DNA from: Ahaetulla prasina
Lineage: Eukaryota; Chordata; Lepidosauria; Squamata; Colubridae
Direction of reading: 5' to 3'
DNA length: 64,000 bases
Assembly: GCF_028640845.1 (NCBI RefSeq)
Contig: NC_080541.1
Coordinates: forward strand, 30,336,435 to 30,400,434
Both the position numbers and the translations under genes were made by a program. Shown piece by piece: positions 1 through 10,000 of the stretch. Position 1 is the first letter of the stretch; each line of letters opens with the position of its first letter. The notes under the pieces were generated by a model. The model did not search any database, was not told the DNA's origin, and saw only the letters and a list, made by a program, of their open reading frames with translations.

Positions 1-849
1 AATGGTTTGTGTTGCGAATTCTGCATAATAAACCTTAGAATAGAAAGTTAGTGAAAACAAAAAATAACTTAGATCTATAGTTGTAAAAAAAAGGCTTTTT
101 GGAAGGAAGAAATGAACTGGAATTGAAAATATCAGATCCAGTTCCTTAGAGAAGACACAGGTGCTTTACTAGGTGGAAAACAGAAATCCTCAGCTAGCAT
201 ACATAATACTAAAGTTTCCCATCCTAAGGGAGTCCCCTTTGATAGCACCTCTGCTGCTTCAGGGTAGTAGATCTTGTAGCCCGGGGAGCAGGATGTTGAC
301 ATCTTTGGGCAGAGATGTTCAACAACCTAGTCCTGCAGAGACAGCTAGAAGCTGGTGTTAGCTTTAGCAGCCTCTCTCTCAATGGGTGCTTATTTACGTG
401 TAGAACATTCTCACAAAATGTATTTATTTAGTTCTGAGTACATTTGCTGTAACATTCATACTTTTAATTTCGATTCTTTACTCCCTTTTCCTTTAAAAAT
501 TATACATGGTTATACAGGTTCTCAGTTTATGACATCAGTTATGACCGGAATTGCTATACATTGGTGATAGTTGTATTGTATATTCCAGGAGATGGCGGTA
601 ATTGACATCTTAAAGATAAATTTGGGAAAACTTGGTCAAAGCTCAGAATGAAAGCAATCTAGAGAAAAAATTGTTATAATTTGACATGAACTAGTTGGGT
701 GGCAAGAAGGTAAGAATGTACGGAAAAGGTGATAGATCATTCACAAGGATTGGGAATTGTGGCTTGGAAAATATTTAGCAAAAGGTCTGTTTCTATTACA
801 TGGTTTAAGAATGGTTTAAGAATAAGTCAATTTACATGTACTTAAGACA
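1..849. other. UBR5 intron 1, unassigned
   Basis: AT-rich intronic sequence. I find no exon, conserved motif or clear repeat ends here. UBR5 exon 1, whose product begins MTSIHFVV in human, is not present, so the gene start lies upstream. A short frame near 529 that begins with Met-Thr-Ser is coincidental and does not continue as UBR5. Confidence 0.6.
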
Positions 850-850
850 T

Positions 851-1200
851 AGTGGCTCGGGCTAGGACGTTGAGCTTGTCGATCGAAAGGTCGGCAGCTC
901 AGCGGTTCGAATCCCTAGTGCTGCCGTGTAACCGGGTGAGCTCCCGTTACTTGTCCCAGCTTCTGCCAGCCTAGCAGTTTCGAAAGCACATAAAAATGCA
1001 AGTAGAAAAAATAGGGACCACCTTTGGTGGAAAGGTAACAGCGTTCCGTGCACCTTTGGCATTGAGTCATGCCGGCCACATGACCACGGAGACGTCTTCG
1101 GACAGCGCTGGCTCTTCGGCTTTGAAACGGAGATGAACACCATCCCCTAGAGTCAGCAACGACTAGCACATATGCGCGAGGGGAACCTTTACCTTTACTT
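851..1200 (+). mobile_element. Sauria-type SINE
   Basis: A tRNA-derived head carries a perfect B-box-like GGTTCGAATCC at about 904-914. It is followed by a central body and a 3' end GGGAACCTTTACCTTTACTT. Tandem ACCTTT at the 3' end and a Bov-B-like 3' body are the known marks of Sauria SINEs of scaled reptiles. These elements are moved in trans by Bov-B LINEs and have no protein. The tRNA-like part is a SINE promoter, not a tRNA gene. Confidence 0.85.
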
Positions 1201-1319
1201 AAGGCAAAAGAATTAGCACAACATCTAACAGCATGATCGATCTGGTGTTAATGTTGAAATAATGAGAAAATTGGTAAGGATGCAAGAGGAATGATAGTTT
1301 TGTCTGGAATGGTATATTG

Positions 1320-1699
1320 CTGTGATGGTGAACCTATGGCATGTGTGCTACAAGTGGCATGCAGAGCCCTCTCTCTGGGCATGCCAGCCCCCACTCCAGC
1401 TCCACTGTGCCTGTGCGGGGGCCCCGAGTGGCCAGCTGGTCTTTGGATCTCTGCCGCGCATGCGTGGGGTGTGTGCTTGCATTGCATTTTTGGGGTTTTC
1501 ACGTGCACCAGGTACCCCGTTTTAGCCTCCTGCACCAACCTAGAAGCCAAAATAGGGTGGGTGGAATGAGTGCCCATGTGCAGGGGGCGGGGCGCATGCA
1601 CAGGGAATGCTTGCATTGCATTTGGGGGTTTGTGCACACAAGTGTACATTCACACATACGTGTGTGCGCTTTGGGCACCAAAAAGGTTAACCATCACTG
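1320..1699. mobile_element. hAT-type MITE with 8-bp duplication
   Basis: The ends are inverted copies of one another: CTGTGATGGTGAACC on the left and GGTTAACCATCACTG on the right. The element is flanked by GTATATTG (1312-1319) and GTATATGG (1700-1707), a 7/8 match of the 8-bp size made by hAT transposases. The GC-rich interior has no transposase frame, so it is non-autonomous. A second family member lies at 18450-18815. Confidence 0.85.
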
Positions 1700-1707
1700 G
1701 TATATGG

Positions 1708-3467
1708 TCTCCTGCTTGAGCCGGGGTTTTGATTAGAAGACCTCCAAAGTCCCTTCCTCTTTGTTATTCTGTATTTTAAATGTGAAATGGACCATTTCTT
1801 GATAGCATCAAACCTGGATCTTGTGGGGGGAGGAGCCTGAACAGGGAAGAAAAGATAGAAAAAACACTGGAAGTAGAATTATGGAAGAAAGAGAAAATAC
1901 AAATGCTGAATGAAAGAGTTCATTTTCCATCACAATAAATGGAAATGGGATGGAAAATCAATGGAAAGAAAGAGAATATATAAGCTGGTTGGACTCTAAT
2001 AAAGAAATATTATGGAGCACCACATAAGCACGTGGAGAAACACTGATGTGTTTCTCTATTAAGCATGAAAATGATGCTTGGGGAAAATGTGGGAGAGAAA
2101 AAAATGCATGTAAAAGAATGATGCAAAAAATCAGAACTAGAAAAAAATAATGCATAACTTGCTGAGAATGTCGGCAAAGAGAACAAATATTCAGGAAAGA
2201 AAGCATGCCCCAGGACTGACCCAGATTGGATCCTGTAGAATAAATATTGATATTAAAATAAGCATAGGAAAATGCAGAGCAGTTTTATGGAAATAAAAAA
2301 TTATTTTGGAAGTGAAAGAAGAGGGCTAAACAAAGAACTTCAAATAGATGGAATGGCATTTAAAAATTTAGGAAATGATTTGGGGTGAAAAATAAGGAAA
2401 TCTTGGAAGCACATGTGAAACTAGAAAACAAATATAAGTTACGACCACTTGTTCAGCCATCATTCAAAATTACAAAAGAGATGAAAGACAGACTTACGAT
2501 TGATCTATGAAGTTGCAATTGTTACAGCTTCCCCAGAGTCACATGATTGCATTCTGGATGTTGGAGTGCCAAGAAAAATCAATAGGGAAGCTAGCAGAGA
2601 AGATTACACTTTTTCTTTTGAGCCCCACTACAGAGTACAAGCTCCCAGGATAGCAGCCAGAATTGCCCTTTCTAAGTGATACAGTCGCATAATATGCTTT
2701 GTAACTGCATCACTTGGCGATGGCAATCTTTGTCCCAGTTGCCATTGTAACCCGAGGACTATCTATAAATGAAAAATCAATGGTTAGAAAATTATTTTAA
2801 AATGCTAAGTGAATGTTGAAAAATACCAGGGATCTCATACTCTGTAGCAACCCTGTCTTCCTACACTCAGTGGTGTGCCTGTGGAACCTGATTGCCCACC
2901 TATAGCCTGTGTACCACAGTGCTCATTTGTGGCATTGCTGGCCTACCTGTGCTCTCCAGAGCCCACCTGTGCCTCTGCGAGCTGAGCATTCTTCCACCCT
3001 CCCATGACACTCATGCACCTCTCTGTGCTCCTTATCTGGAACTCCCGCCTCTTCCCACTTAGCCCATGTGGTCCTTGGGTTATGACAACAACTAGGACTG
3101 CTGGGATTGCCATTGCTAAATAATGCAATGACATGATGTCGCATTTTCATCCACAGCAGTTAGCGACAGCAATCTCAGGACCAATTGCTGATGTAACCCA
3201 AGGATTACCTGTATGATACCATCCAAGGAAAATTCAGTAAATAGAAAGTTCTTTAAATACACTAGTTGAATGTTGAAAATTGGAAAGCTTCCAGATTTAA
3301 ATGATGCAAGTGAAAAACGGAAAATAGAAAACTGGTTTGCTTATGGAATCTCAAATCTGTTCACTTCCTTTAATCAACAAATATACAATAAACACAGTCG
3401 TTCTCATGGTTTGTGCATATGTCGTGTTGAAGATTGGTTGGTGAATAGAGTAAGAGTGGCATGATGG
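1708..3467. other. UBR5 intron 1, mostly unassigned
   Basis: AT-rich intron. Two short stretches (about 2650-2765 and 3090-3215) resemble each other and end in forms such as GTAACCCGAGGACTA. They look like decayed right ends of the TAGTCCTCGACTTAC MITE family seen elsewhere in the window. Otherwise I recognise nothing. Confidence 0.4.
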
Positions 3468-3475
3468 AACTAGAG

Positions 3476-3643
3476 TAGGAGTCTCCAACCCCTGGTCCAC
3501 AGCATGACAAACAGGGCCATGCAAACAAGCAAAGGCCTATCCATGGGATGCAGTCAGCACACGAAACCACACTCCCTCTGGTTCCCAGAAAAGGCTCTCT
3601 CCACAGAACTGGTCCCTGGTGCCCAAAAGGTTGGAGGTTGCTG
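3476..3643. mobile_element. hAT-type MITE, perfect 8-bp duplication
   Basis: A 168-bp element begins TAGGAGTCTCCAACC and ends GGTTGGAGGTTGCTG. It is bracketed by identical AACTAGAG copies at 3468-3475 and 3644-3651. Terminal inverted repeats and an 8-bp target duplication mark a non-autonomous hAT element. There is no coding capacity. Confidence 0.88.
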
Positions 3644-3651
3644 AACTAGAG

Positions 3652-4423
3652 AACTGCCTGTTAATAAATGGAATGCTTAGCAGATGTTTTTAGCATTGAG
3701 CAGGAAATAAGATTTGATTGTGCAATATCACCTTGACTGTTTAATATATGTAGGGATAAAAGCATAAAAATGTTTGTGACTTTTGAGATGTTTTAGTTAG
3801 AGGCACAAAAATATACATTATATGATGTTTTGATAGTGGCTGAAGGTGTACTGTTGGCTGAGAATCAGAATGATTTGCAGTAATATTCAATTGTATGCCT
3901 AGAAAATAATTTAGTGAAGACCAAAGTAATTGTGTTTGATGATGAAAATGGAATATATAGTTATAATGTTTCACAAAATTATGTATTAGAATACAGCATA
4001 GGATTTATATAAAGATAAAAAAGATATGGAAAATTTAGGATGCATAAATGTGTCAGAAGTGTAGTAGATAGTATGTGATCTGTAGCGGGCAATGAATTAA
4101 TGTCAAAAGAAGAATACAAGCAGTGTATGAAGCAATGCATGGACATGATAGAAGCAAGGAGGTTTGCCTGGATAAACTGGTATAGAGAGGTACAGTAAAA
4201 GTTGCTTGTGTAACCTGATTTTAACTATTTTTTCCTATGCCTTAATTTATTTGGCTGGCTACCTTGTAATCCTTTTTTGTGCTTTGCAGAAAATTCCTTG
4301 CTCTGAAAAGGAATAGTTGATGTGTATGTATTTATGTACACTGTATAAACATTAATTAGAATGTGTGATTTGTTCTGATTTTGTTACCAGGATACCTGTT
4401 AAGCTGCAGTTCTGCCTTATACA
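3652..4423. other. UBR5 intron 1, unassigned
   Basis: AT-rich intronic DNA without exons, long open frames or recognisable repeat termini. Confidence 0.55.
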
Positions 4424-5084
4424 GGTAGACCTTGACTTATGATCTTTCATTCAGCAAACATTAAAAAAAGACTTAGAAATCATACTCTAAGTTATGACCG
4501 TTGCAGTGCTCCTGTACTCATATGATTAAAATTCAGGTGCTTGGCAGCCCCGCTGTAATTTCCCCTCACCCAATTATCTCTCCCCCAATCTATACACTTT
4601 TGGCTGCCTGCCCCCTGCCTTGCGGGATAGCAAGCAGCCCTAGAACTGTGTGGCTCTGGGACTACTTTCTATGCCTTGGGAAGGTCAGTCTGTCCCAGCA
4701 AGCACCAGCATTGATTCACTCCCCACTTGCCTTCTATTCCAGTTCACAGCACCAACCTTTCTTCTTCATGCCCAGCCACCGTGGCTGAAGAAGAAGCACC
4801 TAGCTCCCTTTGCTGTCTTTCTTTTCAGACCCAGCTTCACTGGCAAATATTCTACATGTGGTCCCTGAGCCTTTTGTTAAGCAGTGCTGTTTTCATAAAG
4901 TGATAACTTCAGAACATCTTCGAAAGGATGCCATAGCTTGCTTTGGATAGCTAGCTTTGGACAGCTTTCGAAAATTGTAATGATTATCTATGGTATTTGG
5001 TTAACGACTGCAATAGAGAGTTGCAGTCATTGGAATTGTGGTTGCTAAGTGAAGGGGTCACATGATGACTTGCTTTATAACCAC

Positions 5085-6815
5085 CATTGGGGAGGCTTCA
5101 CGCCACGACATGTTTACTGGACCCGTGTCCTTCCTGGCTGGTACTGGCCACTCAGGAGGTGACACGAGGCTGGCTCCAGAGGATTATCAACGCTTCGTTG
5201 TTGGAAGGGGTTTTCCCTGCCGCCTTGAAAGAGGCGGTGAGACCCCTCCTCAAGAAGCCCTCCCTGGACCCAGCTATTTTGGGCAATTATCGTCCAGTCT
5301 CCAACCTTCGCTTTGTTGCGAAGGTTGTAGAGAGTGCCGTGGCGCGACAGCTACCCCAATACCTGGATGAAGCTTTCTATCTAGACCCGTTCCAGTCCGG
5401 CTTCCGACCCGGATACAGCACGGAGACAGCTTTGGTCGCATTGGTGGATGATCTCTGGAGGGCCAGGGATAGGGGTTATTCCTCTGCCCTGGTCCTATTA
5501 GACCTCTCAGCGGCTTTTGATACCATCGACCATGGTATCTTGCTGCGCCGGTTGGGGGGATTGGGATTGGGAGTGGGAGGCACCATGTACCGGTGGTTCT
5601 CCTCCTATCTCTCTGACCGGTCGCAGACGGTGTTGACAGGGGGGCAGAGGTCGACCACGAGGTGCCTCACTTGTGGGGTGCCGCAGGGGTCGATTCTCTC
5701 GCCCCTTCTGTTCAACATCTACATGAAGCCGTTGGGTGAGATCATCAGTGGCTTCGGGGTGAGATACCAGCAGTACGCTGATGACACCCAGCTGTACTTT
5801 TCCACCCCGGGCCACCCCAATGAAGCTGTTGAAGTGCTGTCCCGGTGTTTGGAAGCCGTACGGGTCTGGATGGGGAGAAACAGGCTCAAGCTTAATCCCT
5901 CCAAGACGGAGTGGCTGTGGATGCCGGCATCCCGATTCAGTCAGCTGCAGCCGCAGCTGACTGTTGGAGGCGAGTTACTGGCCCCAAAGGATAGGGTGCG
6001 CAACTTAGGTGTCCTCCTGGATGAACGGCTGTCGTTTGAAGATCATTTGACGGCCGTCTCCAGGAGGGCCTTCCACCAGGTTCGCCTGGTTCGGCAGTTG
6101 CGCCCCTTCCTTGATCGGGATGCCTTGTGCACAGTCACTCATGCGCTCGTTACCTCTCGCTTGGATTATTGTAATGCTCTCTACATGGGGCTCCCCTTGA
6201 GGTGCACTCGGAGGCTTCAGTTAGTCCAGAATGCAGCTGCGCGGGTGATTGAGGGAGCTAGGCGTAGCTCCCATGTAACACCGCTCCTGCGCAGGCTGCA
6301 CTGGCTACCTGTGGCCTTTCGAGTGCACTTTAAGGTTTTGGTTACGACCTTTAAAGCGCTCCATGGCTTAGGGCCTGGGTACTTACGGGACCGCCTGCTG
6401 TTACCACATGCCTCCCACCGACCCGTACGCTCTCACAGAGAGGGACTTCTCAGGGTGCCATCCGCCAAACAATGTCGGCTGGCGGCCCCCAGGGGAAGGT
6501 CCTTCTCGGTGGGGGCTCCCACACTCTGGAACGAGCTTCCCCCGGGTTTACGCCAAATTCCTGACCTTCGGACCTTTCGTCGTGAACTGAAGACACATCT
6601 GTTCATTCGCGCGGGGCTGGCTTGAATTTTATCAATTTTAAATTTTTTATTAATAATTTTAAATGGGGTTTTAGTCTATTATATATTTTAACTTCTTAGG
6701 CTAACTATAAAATAAGTTTCTTAATCATATTTTAAATTGTACATTGTATTACCTGTTTTATTTTGCCTGTACACCGCCCTGAGTCCTTCGGGAGAAGGGC
6801 GGTATAAAAATCAAA

Positions 6816-6845
<30 letters not shown>
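5085..6845 (+). mobile_element. L2-clade LINE, 5'-truncated, subfamily A
   Basis: This is the 3' part of a non-LTR retrotransposon: an open reverse-transcriptase frame, a 3' UTR, a hairpin ACCGCCCTGAGTCCTTCGGG...GGGCGGT (6773-6803) and an (AAATA)n tail. The RT reads like the L2/Maui group ([27 protein letters not shown]) rather than CR1 proper. The endonuclease half is missing through 5' truncation. Bases matching 'aaccac' on both sides may be the target duplication. Confidence 0.88.
5087..6625 (+). CDS. L2 LINE reverse transcriptase, open 512-codon frame
   Basis: The frame is uninterrupted and contains the main RT blocks: [49 protein letters not shown] and the catalytic YADD in [13 protein letters not shown] thumb and C-terminal region follows, ending near LKTHLFIRAGL. 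In a full-length element this protein, fused to an upstream AP-type endonuclease, would copy its RNA by target-primed reverse transcription. The endonuclease is absent, and the first Met is simply the first in the truncated frame, so this copy should not move itself. It lies sense to UBR5 in intron 1. Lack of stops over 1.5 kb suggests a young insertion. It is not a host gene. Confidence 0.85.
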   Translation: MGRLHATTCLLDPCPSWLVLATQEVTRGWLQRIINASLLEGVFPAALKEAVRPLLKKPSLDPAILGNYRPVSNLRFVAKVVESAVARQLPQYLDEAFYLDPFQSGFRPGYSTETALVALVDDLWRARDRGYSSALVLLDLSAAFDTIDHGILLRRLGGLGLGVGGTMYRWFSSYLSDRSQTVLTGGQRSTTRCLTCGVPQGSILSPLLFNIYMKPLGEIISGFGVRYQQYADDTQLYFSTPGHPNEAVEVLSRCLEAVRVWMGRNRLKLNPSKTEWLWMPASRFSQLQPQLTVGGELLAPKDRVRNLGVLLDERLSFEDHLTAVSRRAFHQVRLVRQLRPFLDRDALCTVTHALVTSRLDYCNALYMGLPLRCTRRLQLVQNAAARVIEGARRSSHVTPLLRRLHWLPVAFRVHFKVLVTTFKALHGLGPGYLRDRLLLPHASHRPVRSHREGLLRVPSAKQCRLAAPRGRSFSVGAPTLWNELPPGLRQIPDLRTFRRELKTHLFIRAGLA

Positions 6846-6846
<1 letters not shown>

Positions 6847-6990
6847 AACCACATCACTTAGAGACTGAAATCCTGATCTCAGTTGTGATCATAGGTCGAG
6901 TACTACTTGTAAGCTTTCTGAAAGCATATAAAATGTGTTTGATTAATACATGCTTATATTTGCTAAAATATGCATTGTTTCCTCTTACAG

Positions 6991-7035
6991 GTTAAGAGAA
7001 GTTTCAGAAAAGCTCAACAAGTACAACTTAAATAG
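6991..7035 (+). CDS. UBR5: UBR5 window exon 1
   Basis: A 45-nt exon between CTCTTACAG and GTGAGG. It encodes [14 protein letters not shown]. It enters in phase 2 and leaves in phase 2, with AG joining the C of the next exon to make Ser. It probably corresponds to exon 2 of the gene, following the exon that encodes the N-terminus. Confidence 0.93.
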   Translation, partial: VKRSFRKAQQVQLK

Positions 7036-10000
7036 GTGAGGAATCTTTACTGTTTCAATTCTGAATTTGTAAATTTGGTATCTTCAAGCTTATTTTTCTA
7101 CTCAGGTACCTAATTGGGTGGGTACTGGGGGATGAAGGAGAAGCAGTTGTGTGTACCTATGTGACTGTATGTTTGTGTTAAACTCTTTGTTGGATTCCAG
7201 GCTGATTACAACTCGGAAAGCAAAGGTTTGGTTTGATTGATTTCAATAGATCTAAAAATGGACTGCCATAATGTGACCTGTACCCACTGTATCTCAAAAC
7301 TTTTTTTGTTCTGTATGTGGATATATAGATACCTGTGATATATTGAATTCCACTATAACAAATGAAGACAGATGTTTGTAAAAAATAAATATGACTAAAC
7401 ACAAGATGATAGCGATATCCCTTTATTTAAAAATAGGTATGTTCTTCATCTAGTTGTTCAGCTAAAAATATTTATTGGAAGTTCCACTAAAAAAGAAAAA
7501 GTAAATAATAAAAAAGCAAGAGAAAGAAAGATACCGAAAGAAGCAATCTTCCTTGTGGCTGTTACAATCATAGCAATTACCAACTCCTCTGTCCTATCTT
7601 CCGATAAACAAACCGTCTAAACAATAAATCCCAAAATCAGTAGTTCATTTTTATGTGTTTTCAGTGAAAAACCTTTACAGAGAGTTTCCAGAAGTGTCTT
7701 TGTTTTTTAAATGTAACAATTGAAAATAAATTTTGAGATAGCAATTCATGTTATAACACAAGCTACTACTTTGATTTCTTATAGCAAGAGTGTTTCACTC
7801 ATGGGATTTTTTTCTTCTTCTTTTTCAGCCATCCTCCTTTGAATATATTGGAACAGGCAACAATTAAACAGTGTGTAGTGGGACCAAATCATGCTGCATT
7901 TCTTCTTGAGGTAAATTGCACACATTAGGCTGCAATTAAAATATCCTAGTTGTATAGTTAAATTTAGTTTTCCAAAGTTAGACCAACTTAATTGCTAAAA
8001 ATGTTAATAATGCAATTTAAAAATAATGTTTAATAGACACTCTGTTTCTTCAATTTTAGGATGGTAGAGTCTGCAGAATTGGCTTTTTAGTTCAGCCAGA
8101 CAGATTAGAATTGGGTAAACCTGATAACAACGATGGGTAAGAGCTACTTTTTTCTGATTTGTGATAAGTATCAAATATTTTAATCCACTTTGTTTTTAAA
8201 CGTTACTCATTTGGAGTAACGTTTAAACAGAATTGAAAATAAACATGGGATAATTTAAATTTTTTTTTTAATTTACCATTCTGATGATAATTTTATAGAT
8301 GCTAAAATTAGTTTGAATCTATTTGCATAGAAATAATAAAGACATAAATCATAAATATTAAAAACAATTTAGATGTCCTAACCAACATTGACTGCTGAAT
8401 TGAATAGTCTTAATAGAACTGAATTGACATTATATTTTCATTTATGAAGTTACCACTTCCCAGGATATGTTTTCTAAATCCATATTTTTATCCTGAGTTT
8501 TTAAAAGGATATAGGGACATTAATTCAAGTCTGGGATTAAAAGCAGGAGTCTGAAATTTGATTATGTTAATTTATAATCTAACGCATAGTAATTCAATTG
8601 AATATATACAGAATAGTTTCACCATGACAGTTAATACTACTTTTGTAATAAAACATTTTCTAATAAAAACTGTATTGGCATGCTTTGCATGCTTTTCCTT
8701 GGTCCCTGTTAGATTGTCATATCCTTTAGCTAAGTTCGGAAGATTCCCCAAGGGTGTTGCTTAAGCTGGTGTGTTACCAGACTAAGTCCCTGAGAATTTA
8801 AACCTGGGATTCCAGGGCTTGTTTTTAACCCATTTGGGATTGTATTGTGACTGATCTACCATCTTTTACTTTCAGTTCAAAGTTGAGCAGTGGCTCAGGG
8901 GCAGGAAGGACATCCAGGCCAGGCAGGACTAGTGATTCCCCATGGTTTCTGTCTGGTTCTGAAACTCTGGGCAGACTGGCAGGCAACACCCTTGGGTAAG
9001 TTTTGATAGGGTTGAGGCTGCAACCTGTTTGTATACCATGGTTATAAAAGGTTACCTTGGTTATGTGTGAATACGCATAACATCATCTCCATACCATGTT
9101 TTCCTGAAAATAAGACCCTGTCTTATATTTTTTGAACCCCGAAATAATCGCTTGGCCTTATTTTTGGGGAGGTCTTATTATTTTGGGGTGCGTGGAGCAA
9201 GATGAGGCTCCTCTTGCTGTCTTACCTGATTTCCAGCTCTGTGTGTTAATATTTTCGGGGAGGGTTTATTTTCGGGGAGAGGCTTATTTTAACGCATGCG
9301 CTAAAAAGCCCAGTTGGGCTTATTATCAGGGGATGTCTTGTTTTCAGGGAAACAGGTTATGTATGAAGATCATTCCAATGCAGCGGTGGTTTAGGCAGTT
9401 TTCTTTAAATGCTATTAAGAAAGATTTTATATTTCATCAATTAAACTTAGATTTTGAAGAAAAATTAAATCTACGAGTAGTCCTCGACTTACAACCATTC
9501 GTTTAAATACCTTTCAAAGTTATAACGACACTGAAAACAGTGACTTACAATTGGTCCTCGAACTTATGACCGTTGCAGCATCCCCACAGTCACATGATCA
9601 AAATTCAGGTGCTTGGCAACCGGCATGTATTTATGATGATTGCAGAGTCCCGGAGTCATGTGATCGCCATTTGCAACTTTCCCCACCAGTTTCAACAAGC
9701 AAAGTCAATGGGGGAAAATGGATTTGTTTAACATCTGTGTTATTTGCTGCAGTAATTCACTCAATAACCGTGGCAAAAAAGCTTATAAAATCGAGCATGA
9801 CTTATGTAACTACAGCCTTACTTAACATAAATTCTGGCCCCAATTATAGACATAATTTGCCAGCTACCTGTACTTTAATTTTTAATTATAGGTAATTTAG
9901 ATTTTTTTACTTCAATTGTGATAAGTGTTTAGGTGAATATATGTCCTGCATATTTTTCAATGCAATACCAGTATTAAAAATACACTTGGAAAGCTTTTTA

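Larger units (their letters stand above)
4424..6906. mobile_element. TAGTCCTCGACTTAC-family MITE split by an L2 insertion
   Basis: The left end GGTAGACCTTGACTTATGA and the right end ATAGGTCGAGTACTAC are diverged inverted copies of the family termini. The interior shares 'gttatgaccgttgcag' and 'attcaggtgcttggca' blocks with the copies at 9478 and 20519. The element is interrupted by the L2 LINE at about 5085-6845 and resumes at 'aaccacatcacttag'. I infer a Tc1/mariner-like origin because better copies end in TA. Confidence 0.65.

Noticed and set aside
355..567. UBR5 exon 1
   Set aside because: The Met-Thr-Ser near 529 does not continue into the UBR5 N-terminus, and no exon ending LND(R) is present before 6991.
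861..945. A tRNA gene
   Set aside because: The tRNA-like head with a B box continues into the Sauria SINE body and ACCTTT tail. There is no complete cloverleaf with acceptor stem.
5087..6625. A 512-codon open frame as a host gene
   Set aside because: It is the L2 LINE reverse transcriptase (YADD, L2-type blocks) with LINE 3' hairpin and tail directly after it.
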